Source: PALSA-1004 sp963804885 (GTDB lineage: Bacteria; Pseudomonadota; Gammaproteobacteria; Burkholderiales; SG8-41). Taken from it: a DNA stretch of 64,000 bases. Positions 27,815-37,042 of this stretch are shown here, one piece after another. Each line of letters begins with the position of its first letter. Within the stretch, counting starts at the first letter, position 1. The position numbers and the translations under genes are program-made. Under the pieces are notes generated by a model. That model saw nothing but the letters and a program-made list of their open reading frames with translations, searched no databases and was not told where the DNA came from. The DNA lies in contig CAWDSF010000012.1 in NCBI GenBank assembly GCA_963804885.1, positions 248,001 through 312,000 on the forward strand, in the 5' to 3' direction.

Positions 27815-28092
27815 AGCGGTTACGGTGCGCCGAAGTAAGGCGCTGCCACGTGAAAAGTTGCATAGATTGCGTGGCCAAATCCCAGCGTGCCTCGATTAGC
27901 TGGCGCGTCGCCTGCAGCGCTGCTAGCCACTTACCTGGCCTTGCGCGAGTTAATATCCACCACGAGTGGCCTCTGCTCTTCTCGCTGCTTTTCCTTCAAA
28001 CGTTCCTCGCGAAGTGCTTTCGCGAATGTCTTGCGCACATCCGTGCTGGTGCTCGGGGTATATTTGAACGAAGGGTCTAGAATTGATTTCAT
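27798..28092 (-). CDS. Small conserved protein, possibly frameshifted
   Basis: ATG at 28092 follows a perfect GGAGG site. The first frame gives 53 residues (MKSILDPSFKYTPSTSTDVR, then KTFAKALREERLKEKQREEQ, ending SRKAR with TAA at 27931). The MKSILDPSF start followed by TDVRKTFA is a pattern I recognise from small betaproteobacterial hypotheticals. Removing one T near the TAA would extend it with KWLAALQATRQLIEARWDLA and TQSMQLFTWQRLTSAH to a TGA at 27798, about 97 residues. Both lengths are possible; the strong extra helix favours the long form. Probably in one transcript with the following gene. Confidence 0.6.
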
Positions 28093-28550
28093 TTGATCCT
28101 CCATGTGGCATTAAATGAAATGCTCACAAATTACCTCGCAAAATGCGGGCCAGCGCTACGACCAGCCAGCGCAGGGGTAAACCGTGACAAATTGCTCGAA
28201 TCGAGCTAAAACGCGTCGCGCTGCGAACACGTGTGCGTCGAAGATGCGACATGATGATGCGAGACCGACGGTTTTGATCAGATCTGGAGACTGAAGTAAA
28301 TTGCCCGAATTTTGGGCATCGGTTCTGATGCGCGTTTGTAAGGCGTTTGCAGAAAACGACGAGCGCGAGCGGCGTCCGACCATCTTTGTCTGCGAACAGG
28401 CCGGAGGCATCTGACTGCACAGGATCTCGACGCCTTTGGCATGCCCATTGGCAACTACCTTGTGCGACGCCGTCAGAGGCAGATCTTGGGAGCACGCATC
28501 CGATTTCTCTGACGCGTGCCCGCTCTCGCAACAAATCGCCAGCCGGACGC
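28093..28550. other. Intergenic stretch without recognised features
   Basis: About 460 bases downstream of the truncated HlyD gene. Several open frames cross it, but all are rich in Ser/Arg/Cys and overlap each other, which is what shadow frames look like. No hairpin with a T-run was found. Confidence 0.4.
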
Positions 28551-28880
28551 TTACCTCTCCCGCCACGCCTCGTGCAAGTTCTTTTGAATTGGCGAGAGCA
28601 GGTACTGCAGCACCGAACGTGTGCCCAGATTGATTTCGGCGCTGACCTGCATGCCTGGAGTCAATTTGAAGCGCTGTCCTCTGGCTTCTAGCTCCGTTGA
28701 ATTGAGCGCCACCAAGGTGCGATAGGAAAGCGCTGATTGGCCCGGCTGCGGCTTGTTTGTTTCGTTTGCCTGAGCAAGATTACCATTCTCGGCTGGCTTG
28801 TCACTGGCATCCGCGCTCACGTAACGCACGGTGCCATCCAACATGCCATATTGCTGAAATGGATAGCTAATCCCCAGATT
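28551..28880 (-). pseudogene. C-terminal fragment of a HlyD-type secretion adaptor
   Basis: The fragment reads ISYPFQQYGMLDGTVRYVSA, then LVALNSTELEARGQRFKLTP and GMQVSAEINLGTRSVLQYLL, ending SPIQKNLHEAWRER. That is the C-terminal barrel and anchor end of the membrane-fusion protein (LapC/HlyD) of type I secretion systems. About three quarters of the gene is missing. It starts in frame directly after the stop codon of the REP-type transposase gene, so the 5' part was replaced or displaced by that insertion. The matching ABC transporter lies upstream at 30.2-32.6 kb. Confidence 0.85.
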
Positions 28881-28901
28881 TTTCCGTGAACGATATTGGT
28901 T

Positions 28902-29598
28902 TCAAAACTTTACTAATAAACGTGTAAACAAACTCCTCAGTCTTGTCAGACGGGCAAGCTCTCGTTGGATTTTCTCGACAAATCCTTTGCTACCAACCGC
29001 AATGGCTTCGGACCAGCATGGCTGGCGCGCATCCACGCTTTCGCGCAACGCTTCTTCAACCCATTGGCGATGAGCTACCTGAAAACTTGCGATGTCGTTA
29101 AAGCCGCATAACTCGCTCACAGCTGCAACGTTCAGAATGGCATACCGCGTGGGTGGTGCCTGTAGCTCCCGATAGCCGCTCGTGTCCCAATCACCCGGAT
29201 GGGCGACTGCCCCGGCGCGAACCATATTAAGATCGATATAGACCAGGCAGCGCTGCAGATGCTCGCCAGTCTCAATCGCGGTCGCGTGATACCGGTCTTC
29301 CCAGAAGGCACCCTGGCGCCCCTTGCGGCGGTTGTAGTCCTGTCCGGTGCAACCTGCAATGAGTTGAATGCTTCGGGCCAATGACGCCTTCGGCCGTGTC
29401 CTTGATTAGCAGATGAACGTGGTTCGAGGTCGCTACGTAATTGAGCACGCAAAGCCCGTAACGCTTCTTCGCTTCAAAGAGCCAATGCAGCCAGCATCGC
29501 CGGTCGCGCGCAAACTTCAGCAGGAATTCCCGCTTATGGCACCGGTGGGTGATGTGCCATAGGTGGTCATCTGCAAAATGTCGGTTTGCTCGAGGCAT
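28902..29598 (-). mobile_element. REP-associated tyrosine (Y1-type) transposase gene (one frameshift)
   Basis: From ATG 29598 the protein has WHITHRCHKREFLLKFARD, the HUH-type motif in NHVHLLI, then GAFWEDRYHATAIETGEHLQ, RCLVYIDLNMVRAGAV and HPGDWDTSGYRELQ. These are the marks of stand-alone IS200-like RAYT transposases, which act on REP palindromes. One surplus G near 29388 breaks the frame; removing it joins KDTAEGVIARSIQLIAG. Length about 232 residues. No flanking terminal repeats are obvious. It sits between hicBA and the HlyD remnant and is the probable cause of the HlyD truncation. Confidence 0.85.
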
Positions 29599-29798
29599 GA
29601 CTGTGCTCTGTTAAACGATGTGTTTTCGCCGTCGAAAAGCGATCTTTAAGCATTAAATCGGAGCTTGATTGGGCGTTTTATCTTGACGATTCCGCGTGTT
29701 GCGCTGGTCCGACCCGGTATGAGCTGAGCATCGCATGGTTATGCTCTCAGCCTCATTCTGCTAGAATCTTCCGCATCCGAACTGATCGGAGCCCGTAT

Positions 29799-30010
29799 AT
29801 GAAAACCTATACCGCAGTAATCGAGCGTTGCTCGGATAACGGACTTTATGTGGGTTACGTTACCAGGCTTTCCCGGCGCCCATTCGCAGGCCGAGACTCT
29901 TGATGAGCTCAACGCGAATCTGAAAGAGGTCATCGAGATGCTCAGCCAGGATGGCTATCCCGCACATTGAGTCGCAATTTGTAGGAGTCCAAACCGTCGA
30001 AGTTGCGTAA
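29799..30010 (+). CDS. hicB: HicB-type antitoxin (two frameshifts)
   Basis: Starts MKTYTAVIERCSDNGLYVGY, the partial RNase-H-like fold of HicB. Removing one base near 29860 gives VPGFPGAHSQAETLDELNAN and LKEVIEML, the classical HicB core, and one more near 29967 gives ESQFVGVQTVEVA with TAA at 30008-30010. About 70 residues, the short form without a DNA-binding tail. It should neutralise HicA by direct binding. The toxin gene begins at the next base, giving a hicB-hicA order, the reverse of the E. coli arrangement but common elsewhere. Confidence 0.85.
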
Positions 30011-30235
30011 ATGTCCGGAATACCAGTTCTCAAGCCGCGCGAGGTCGTCTCGATTCTGCAGCGACTGGGGTTCCAAGAGGTTCGTCAAAGCGGCTCCCAC
30101 AAACAGTTTCGGCATGTCGATGGTAGGTGTACAACCGTTCCATTCCACGCCGGACGCGATCTTTCTCCCATCCTGTTGCGTCAGATCGCCAAAGATATCG
30201 GAGTCACAGTGCAAGAGCTCCTGCGGCATCGTTAA
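30011..30235 (+). CDS. hicA: HicA-type mRNA interferase toxin
   Basis: A 74-residue double-stranded-RNA-binding-fold toxin: KPREVVSILQRLGFQEVRQS, then GSHKQF with the catalytic His30, and VPFHAGRDLSPILLRQIAKD and GVTVQELLRH. HicA cleaves mRNA in the ribosome-independent way known for this family. Its start directly abuts hicB. The pair lies on the strand opposite to the flanking type I secretion genes, so it looks like a cargo insertion. Confidence 0.92.
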   Translation: MSGIPVLKPREVVSILQRLGFQEVRQSGSHKQFRHVDGRCTTVPFHAGRDLSPILLRQIAKDIGVTVQELLRHR

Positions 30236-30248
30236 CTCACTAATGTTT

Positions 30249-32562
30249 TCACGATGCCGGCTCCTGTTCGGGCGAAACCACTACTCCAAGCCTCACCACT
30301 TCATCAACCCGCAATCCCTTAGGTAGTTGATGCGCAATAAACAGCATCGACACCTTCCCCCTTAGCTGATTGACCTTCTTTGCAAAACTTTCCGCAGTTG
30401 CCTCATCTAGACTGCTGGTCGCTTCATCGAATATCAAAATCTTCGGCCGCTTCAGTAATGCGCGTGCTATCGCAATGCGCTGTTTCTGCCCGCCTGAAAG
30501 CCCTACTCCGTGCTCTCCGATCGCCGTCTGATATCCCTCGGGTAGTTTTTCGATCGTGTCGTGTATTTCTGCGAGCTTGCAAGCCTGGATTACTTGCTCA
30601 AATGTCGCGTGCGCGTTTGCGAGTACTAGGTTGTCGTAGATCGTCCCTGAAAACAAAATTGTTTCCTGCGGCACTACGCCATAATGCTGGCGGAGTTCAT
30701 TTGCCGAAAAATGACGGATGTCACGATCGTCAATCAGGATTGCGCCATCGCTCGGTAGGTAGAAGCCTTGCATGAGCTTCGCGAGTGTGCTCTTGCCTGA
30801 GCCTGACGGACCCATCAACGCTATGCAGCGGCCTGGTTCGATGGCGAGGTTCAGGTCGCGATATAGATAAGGCAGATTCTCCGCGTAACGGAAGGCCAGG
30901 CCCTTGATCTGTAGTCGGCCCTTGCCCCCGCCTTCACGCGACGGCGTCATCGAGTAAGGCTCAGCAGGCGCGTTCATGACGTCGCTGATACGCTTGACCG
31001 CAATGCTCGCGTTCTGGAATTCCTGCCACAGCCCGACCATCCTCAGCATCGGCCCTGACAGCCGGCCGGCGAACATCTGGAACGCGACGAGCATGCCGAT
31101 GGTCATCGTGGTGCTGTTCATGACGATCCACGCGCCGACGCACAGGACGCTCAGGGTCATCATCTGCTCGAGCATGTTGGCGATGGAGTTGGCGGTGTTC
31201 GAGATCTGGCGGGTGTTGAAGCCCGGCGGCGAGGTATGACGCCAGGTACTCGCCAAATTTCTTGTTGAGCTGCGGTTCCATCTGCAGCGATTTCACGGTT
31301 TCCATGCCTGACACGTATTCGGTGAGGAATGCCTGGTTGCGCGCGCCGAGCAGGAATTGCTGGTTAAGGCGTTGGCGCAGGACCGGGGTCGTAATGACGC
31401 TGATCCCGGCGATGAGCAGCAAAATGACGAGCACGAGCAGCGTCAACAGCCAGCTGTAATAGAACATAACGCCAAGAAAGATGAACAGGAACGGGATATC
31501 GAGACACAGCGTCACTGCCGCGCCGCTGATGAATTCGCGGATGGTTTCGACGCCATGCACGCGCGCGAGCGAGCACTCCCGTCGGCCGTGCTTCAAAGAA
31601 ACGCGGCGGAGCTTAAACAGCTGCTCAAACACCTGCATGCCCAAAACCGCGTCGATTCGATTACCAGTATGCAAAACTAAGAACTGTCGAACCCAAGTCA
31701 TCGCCGCGCTGAACAGCATGAAGACCGCGAGGCCAATTGCAATCACTATGAGCGTGCTCGTCGTGTGGTGCACGATGACTTTATCGATCACGACTTGGGT
31801 GAAGACCGGCGTCGCCAGCGCCATCAACTGGATGGCGAGGGACGCGAGCAGCACGTCGCGCCAGATCTGCTTGTGCTTCAGGAGTTCGGGGATAAACCAG
31901 CTAAAGCCGAATTCGTTATCCGGCTTTAGCATCGGGTCGCCTTCGACGGCGGCTTTGGATGTCGCCTGAAAGAGTATCACCTGTCCCGAGAATTGCGCGT
32001 CGAAATCGGCGAGCGCGGATTCGAATGGATTCTTGCTTGTTTCGTCGAACAGCAATACGCGCGCGTCGTTCGCCTTGAGGACAAGCGCAAGACGGTACGG
32101 CGGCGACACATCCTGACCTTCACCCGCACCCTCACCCCCGCCCTCTCCCGTCAAGGGAGAGGGAGTTATTGATTCGTTTGCTGCTGCTACTGGATGCTGG
32201 GCCGACGCCGGCTTCAAAACGGCTAAACAAGGTAATGGGAGTTTGGCGAGCTCGGTTGCCGTCGCTTGCTTGACGCCAGCTTTGAGGCCGAGCGTCTCAG
32301 CGGCGAGCTGCAACGCGTTGAGGCCGTAAGGCGGCGCGACTTGCTGCAATACGAGATTGGGAGCAAAGGGAATACGCTGCAGATGGCACATTCCCTGGAG
32401 TCCCCAGACGAATGTCTCAGTGGCAAACAGCCAGTGGCTAGCCAAAAACGTGCACCCCTCACGTTCCGGCGGGATCCGATCTTCCCTCTCAACGGCTCGC
32501 TGAAATAGCCGTTTCCCCAAATCTCCCGCCCTGAAATCATTAAAGCCAACTAAGTCACGCAA
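30249..32562 (-). CDS. Type I secretion ABC transporter, C39-like (frameshifted)
   Basis: A protein of about 770 residues exporting RTX-type or bacteriocin-type proteins. Order: a C39-like domain lacking the catalytic Cys (GLQGMCHLQRIPFAPNLVLQ), a linker carrying an inserted palindromic repeat (SPLTGEGGGEGAGEG), membrane helices (LIVIAIGLAVFMLFSAAM and others), then the nucleotide-binding domain with GPSGSGKS, GVGLSGGQKQR and ILIFDEATSSLDEA. One surplus G near 31232 splits the gene; the corrected join is LAAGFNTRQISNTAN. A compensating pair of indels near 31570-31615 locally scrambles FKLPPRFFEARPTGVL. Its HlyD partner survives only as a fragment at 28.6 kb, so this system is probably non-functional. 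Confidence 0.85.
32141..32163. repeat. Palindromic repeat inside the ABC transporter gene
   Basis: CCCTCTCCC and GGGAGAGGG are separated by five bases. With its GC-rich flank (to about 32115) it is the dispersed repeat often translated as SPLTGEGGGEGAG. It keeps the reading frame open and lies in the linker after the C39-like domain. A degenerate copy is at the start of ureG. Confidence 0.7.
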
Positions 32563-32621
32563 CGCAAATCTACCAAAACAACAGATTTTAGTTTTTCATC
32601 GGCAATACAAAGAGTTGCAGC

Positions 32622-32656
32622 CTAGTCCTTTTGGACTAGTGCGAAATTTATTTCGC
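32622..32656. repeat. Two adjacent small hairpins between the ABC transporter and ureG
   Basis: CTAGTCC-TTTT-GGACTAG (32622-32639) is followed at once by GCGAAA-TTTA-TTTCGC (32641-32656). They lie upstream of the ABC gene and downstream of ureG (both minus). The rest of 32563-32801 shows nothing recognisable. Function unknown; a transcription-stop or binding role is possible. Confidence 0.45.
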
Positions 32657-32801
32657 GTTGATGCTGATGGCATTTAGGGATGGCGACGCGCCCTCCAAGA
32701 TTCGATCGGCGAAAGAACTCTTGTCATGCGGGCGTCATTCAGCTGGAAACCATTGTTCCAGCACCCCTAATTCATCGAATGCCTACGCCAACGGCATGAA
32801 T

Positions 32802-33437
32802 CTACTGCCGCACCATCCCCTGCCGCTCGATGAACTCGACGATCTGGTCGAGGCCCTTATTGGTCTTGAGATTGCTGAACACGAACGGGCGGTCGCCGCG
32901 CATTTTTTTGGCGTCGCGGTCCATCACTTCGAGCGAGGCGCCGACCATGGGCGCGAGATCGATCTTGTTGATGACGAGCAGATCGGATTTGGTGATGCCG
33001 GGGCCGCCCTTGCGCGGGATCTTGTCGCCGGCGGCAACGTCGATCACGTAGAGCGTGAGATCGGATAATTCGGGGCTGAACGTCGCGGCGAGGTTGTCGC
33101 CGCCGCTTTCCACGAAAATGATGTCGAGGTCGGTGAAGCTCGCAGTCAGGCGCGAAATCGCTTCGAGGTTGATCGACGCATCCTCGCGGATCGCGGTGTG
33201 CGGGCAGCCGCCGGTTTCGACGCCGATGATGCGGTCGGGCGTCAGCGCTTCATTCGTGACGAGGAACTTCGCGTCTTCCTCGGTATAGATGTCGTTGGTG
33301 ACGACGGCGATCTGATAGCGCTCGCGCAGGCTGCGGCATAGCGCCAGGGTCAACGCGGTCTTGCCGGAGCCGACGGGGCCGCCGATGCCGACGCGCAGGC
33401 TAGGTTCGCTCTGTTGCAGTCGAGTAAAGCCCCTCAC
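32802..33437 (-). CDS. ureG: Urease accessory GTPase UreG
   Basis: About 211 residues. P-loop GIGGPVGSGKTALTLAL, then VVTNDIYTEEDAKFLV, the metal/regulatory motif GVETGGCPHTAIREDASINL, and NKIDLAP. UreG hydrolyses GTP to drive nickel delivery to the urease active site with UreD, UreE and UreF. I chose the GTG at 33437 because homology begins about 14 residues later (SLRVGIGGPVG); a longer open frame upstream runs through a degenerate palindromic repeat and is unlikely to be native. Last gene of the ureDABCEFG block. Confidence 0.93.
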   Translation of the reverse strand: MRGFTRLQQSEPSLRVGIGGPVGSGKTALTLALCRSLRERYQIAVVTNDIYTEEDAKFLVTNEALTPDRIIGVETGGCPHTAIREDASINLEAISRLTASFTDLDIIFVESGGDNLAATFSPELSDLTLYVIDVAAGDKIPRKGGPGITKSDLLVINKIDLAPMVGASLEVMDRDAKKMRGDRPFVFSNLKTNKGLDQIVEFIERQGMVRQ

Positions 33438-33468
33438 ACTCTCACTGTCGCGGGGCGAGGGAGTGACT
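33429..33468. repeat. Degenerate copy of the palindromic repeat between ureF and ureG
   Basis: The sequence CCCCTCACACTCTCACTGTC followed by GCGGGGCGAGGGAGTGAC is similar to the repeat at 32115-32163 read in the same direction. It occupies the gap between the ureF stop (33478) and ureG and reaches into the proposed ureG start. Confidence 0.5.
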
Positions 33469-33477
33469 GCGCTTGCA

Positions 33478-34156
33478 CTAGATCGATCGGAACAAACGGC
33501 TGTATTGCGTTTCGTGCCGGCTGCTCGCGATCGCAAGGCCCGGCGAGAAGTTGGTCAGGTCGTCGTCTTCAAGCTGCATTGCGCGCTGCGCGATCGCCGG
33601 CAGATCGGCGCCTATGCCCGCGAGCATGCGCTGGCCCGCGCTCTGCCCCAAGCGGCACGGCCTTCAGCGCGGCCATCACCTGGTTCTCGAGCCAGCTCCA
33701 CAGATAGCCGACGAGCGCCGGCTCCCGCTCGACGTGCATGTGATGCGCCGCGAATGCGTACACGGCCGGATAAGTCAGCGCACCGATGCCATGCAACTTC
33801 GCGATCTCGTCGGCACTGCAAAACGGCAGGTCCTTCAGCAGCGTGACGAGCGCGTGCCCCATCTGTAACGTCTCGGTGCGCAACTCGGCGGTTTCGCGCC
33901 CGCTGCGAAACAACGTGTTCCATCTCGCGAGCGCGGCGTAGTCGTTTGCCTCAAGCGCTTCCATCATGCGAAACAGCAGCGGCACTTCGAAACTGCCGAG
34001 GCTGAAGTCGAGCACGTCGCGTATCCACGTTTCCGTGGTGCGCGCATCGGTGACGATGCCGTCTTCGATCGCGGATTCGAGCCCGCCGGAATAGCTGTAC
34101 GCACCGACCGGCAACGTCGGGCTCGCCAGTTGCAGCAGGCGCGTCAGGCCCAGCAT
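33478..34156 (-). CDS. ureF: Urease accessory protein UreF (one frameshift)
   Basis: From ATG 34156: MLGLTRLLQLASPTLPVGAY, SYSGGLESAIEDGIV, then FRSGRETAELRTETLQMGHA. All are UreF hallmarks. A GGGG run near 33643 holds one G too many; correction gives PLGQSAGQRMLAGIGADLPA and the end ASSRHETQYSRLFRSI at 33478, about 225 residues. UreF acts with UreD and UreG in the apo-urease activation complex. It starts 10 bases after the ureE stop. Confidence 0.93.
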
Positions 34157-34166
34157 GTCCGTCCGG

Positions 34167-34658
34167 TCATTTCTTCTTGAAATCGCGGAATTCGTGAATG
34201 ATGCCGCTGTGCTTCGCGTCCATCGAATGGTGGTGATGGCCGCCCGCATAGGCGCCCGCCTCCGGCTCGAACGGCGCGGACACTCTGCTGACGGTGGCAT
34301 TGAGGCCGCGCAGCATTTGCGCGAGCACGTCGTCGGCCTGGAAGCGCAGCCAGCCGTCGCCGATCTGCACCGGCACGTGGCGATTGCCGAGGTGATACGC
34401 GGCGCGCACGAGCTGGAACGGCGTCACGCATTTCGCTTCCATCAGTTCTTCATCGGCGGCGACGACGAGCACGATGCGGCCGTCGTTCGCGCGCAGGCAG
34501 TCGCCGCCGCGCAGGATGCTGCCGTGTTCCAGAAAGAGCCCCGCCTCCTCGCCCGACGCGAGCTTCGTGCGCAAGCGGCTTTTCTGGCGCAGCTCGAACG
34601 GCAGGCTCAACTGCTCCTGGTGCGCGGCCTTGTCACAACGCGATTCGATGACGAGCAT
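34167..34658 (-). CDS. ureE: Urease accessory nickel chaperone UreE
   Basis: 163 residues from ATG 34658 (MLVIESRCDKAAHQEQLSLP). It has the typical LASGEEAGLFLEHGSILRGG, the metal-site segment TPFQLVRAAYHLGNRHVPVQ, and a histidine-rich C-terminus (GGHHHHSMDAKHSG) that binds nickel. UreE hands nickel to UreG. It starts 2 bases after ureC stops. Confidence 0.95.
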   Translation of the reverse strand: MLVIESRCDKAAHQEQLSLPFELRQKSRLRTKLASGEEAGLFLEHGSILRGGDCLRANDGRIVLVVAADEELMEAKCVTPFQLVRAAYHLGNRHVPVQIGDGWLRFQADDVLAQMLRGLNATVSRVSAPFEPEAGAYAGGHHHHSMDAKHSGIIHEFRDFKKK

Positions 34659-34660
34659 AC

Positions 34661-36367
34661 TTAGAACAGGAAGTAGCGCTGCGCCATCGGCAGCACGCTC
34701 GCCGGTTCGCACACGAGCAGTTGCCCGTCGGCTTTCACTTCGTAGGTCTCCGCATCGACGGAAATGTCCGGCGTGTAATCGTTCAGCTTCATGTCGGACT
34801 TCCGCAGCTTGCGCACGCCTTTGACCGCGACCAGCGGCTTGTGCAATTTGAGCTTGGCGATGGCGGGATTCTTCGAGCGCGGCTTTCGACACGAACGTCA
34901 CCGACGTATTCAGCGCTTTGCCGAACGAGCCGAACATCGGACGGTAATGCACCGGCTGCGGCGTCGGGATCGACGCATTGGGATCGCCCATCGCCGCCGC
35001 GGCTATCATGCCGCCTTTCAGGATCAGCGACGGTTTGACGCCGAAGAAGGCCGGCTTCCACACCACCAGGTCCGCGAGCTTGCCGACTTCGATCGAGCCG
35101 ACTTCGTGCGCGATGCCGTGCGCGATCGCCGGATTGATCGTGTATTTCGCGATGTAGCGCTTGACGCGAAAGTTGTCGCGGTCTTTGCGTGTCGCTCGTC
35201 AACGCGCCGCGCTGCTGCTTCATCTTGTGCGCGGTCTGCCACGTGCGAGTGATGACTTCGCCCACCCGGCCCATCGCCTGCGAATCGCTCGACATCATCG
35301 ACAACGCGCCGAGATCGTGCAGGATGTCTTCGGCCGCGATCGTCTCGCGCCGGATGCGCGATTCCGCGAAGGCGACGTCTTCGGCGATCTTGGAGTCGAG
35401 GTGGTGGCACACCATCAGCATGTCGAGATGCTCGTCGAGCGTGTTGACCGTGTACGGCCGCGTCGGATTGGTCGATGACGGCAGCACGTTCGCTTCGCCG
35501 CACACCTTGATGATGTCCGGCGCATGGCCGCCGCCGGCGCCTTCGGTGTGAAACGTGTGGATCGTGCGGCCTTTGAACGCCGTGATGGTCGTTTCGACGA
35601 AGCCCGATTCGTTCAGCGTGTCGGTGTGGATCGCGACCTGCACGTCCATCTCGTCGGCGACCGACAGGCACGCGTCGATCGCCGCGGGCGTCGTGCCCCA
35701 GTCTTCGTGCAGCTTCAGGCCGATGGCGCCGGCTTGCACCTGTTCGCGCAGCGGTCCGGCGAGACTCACGTTGCCCTTGCCGAGAAAGCCGAGGTTCATC
35801 GGGAACGCATCCGCCGCTTCGAGCATTCGATGGATGTTCCACGGGCCCGGCGTGCACGTCGTCGCGTACGTGCCGGTCGCCGGACCGGTGCCGCCGCCGA
35901 TCATCGTGGTGACGCCCGACATCAGCGCGTCTTCGATTTGCTGCGGGCAGATGAAATGGATGTGCGTGTCGATGCCGCCCGCGGTGACGATCATGCCCTC
36001 GCCCGCGATGACTTCGGTCGCGGCGCCGATCACGATGGTCACGCCCGGCTGGATATCGGGATTGCCGGCGTTGCCGATGCCGCTGATGCGGCCGTTCTTG
36101 ATGCCGATGTCGGCCTTGACGATGCCCCAGTAGTCGACGATCAGCGCGTTGGTGATCACGGTGTCGGCGCAGTCCTTCCAGTTGCGCTGGCTCTGCCCCA
36201 TGCCGTCGCGGATGACCTTGCCGCCGCCGAACTTCACTTCTTCGCCGTACGATCGTGAAATCTTTTTCGACTTCGATGAAGAGATCGGTGTCCGCGAGGC
36301 GCACGCGATCGCCCGTCGTGGGCCCGAACATCTCCGCATAAGCGTGCCGGCCGATCTTGAGCGTCAT
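34661..36367 (-). CDS. ureC: Urease alpha subunit UreC (three frameshifts)
   Basis: ATG 36367 overlaps the ureB stop as ATGA. Three surplus bases, near 36250, 35190 and 34880, break the frame; corrected, the protein has 567 residues, the usual UreC length. Key sites are present: GGIDTHIHFICPQQIEDAL (nickel His pair), GAIGLKLHEDWGTTP (carbamylated Lys), AIHTDTLNESGF, FHTEGAGGGHAPDI (active-site flap begins nearby) and VCHHLD. It catalyses hydrolysis of urea to ammonia and carbamate. Since every break is a one-base insertion in an otherwise perfect gene, these are most likely sequence errors. Confidence 0.95.
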
Positions 36368-36718
36368 TTTTTGCCTTTCGCGCGCGCGGCCGGCTTCTTC
36401 GCCGTGACCTTGTCGAGCTTGCCCATGACTTCGCCGAGAAATCCGTAAACGACGCGGTCGCCCGCCAGCGCCACCAGCGCGACCGTGCGCTCCTGGCCGG
36501 GCTCGAAGCGCACCGCGGTGCCGGCGGCGATGTTCAGCCGAAAGCCGCGCGCGGCGGCGCGGTCGAATTTCAGCGCGGCATTGGTCTCGAAGAAATGATA
36601 ATGCGAGCCGACCTGGATCGGGCGGTCGCCGGTGTTCGCGACTTTGAGCGTCAACGTCTTGCGGCCGTCGTTGAGCTCGATGTCGCCGCTCGGCCGTGAA
36701 GATTTCGCCGGGGATCAT
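36364..36718 (-). CDS. ureB: Urease beta subunit UreB (one frameshift)
   Basis: ATG 36718 begins MIPGEIFTAEGDIELNDGRK after removal of one surplus base near 36690, followed by VANTGDRPIQVGSHYHFFET, NAALKFDRAAARGFRLNIAA and the C-terminal lysine-rich tail; 117 residues. Structural subunit of urease. Its start lies 12 bases after the ureA stop and its TGA overlaps the ureC ATG. Confidence 0.93.
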
Positions 36719-36730
36719 ATGTGGGCTCCG

Positions 36731-37033
36731 CTATACGATGGGCTGATGCACGGTGACGAGCTTGGTGCCGTCGGGAAACGTCGCCTCGACCTGGATCTCG
36801 GGAATCATTTCGGCGACGCCGTCCATCACCTCGTCGCGCTTCAGCAGCGTGGTGCCGAAGCTCATCAGTTCGGCGACGGTTCTGCCGTCGCGCGCGCCTT
36901 CCATGATGGCGGCTGTCACGAACGCGACCGCCTCCGGATAGTTGAGCTTCAGGCCGCGGCCCTTGCGCCGTTCGGCCAGCAACGCCGCCGTAAAGATCAG
37001 CAGCTTGTCCTTCTCGCGTGGTGTCAGTTCCAT
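36731..37033 (-). CDS. ureA: Urease gamma subunit UreA
   Basis: An intact 100-residue protein with the full UreA signature: MELTPREKDKLLIFTAALLA, ERRKGRGLKLNYPEAVAFV and EVMDGVAEMIPEIQVEATFP, ending GTKLVTVHQPIV. Separate A and B subunits are the bacterial three-subunit form. Starts 9 bases after the ureD stop. Confidence 0.97.
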   Translation of the reverse strand: MELTPREKDKLLIFTAALLAERRKGRGLKLNYPEAVAFVTAAIMEGARDGRTVAELMSFGTTLLKRDEVMDGVAEMIPEIQVEATFPDGTKLVTVHQPIV

Positions 37034-37042
37034 GGCTCGCCT

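Noticed and set aside
29721..29751. Imperfect inverted repeat upstream of hicB as operator
   Set aside because: CTGAGCAT/ATGCTCTCAG has a bulge and no support beyond position.
35024..36718. A single 564-residue gene overlapping ureB and ureC
   Set aside because: It starts as UreB and then reads ureC out of frame; it exists only through inserted bases.
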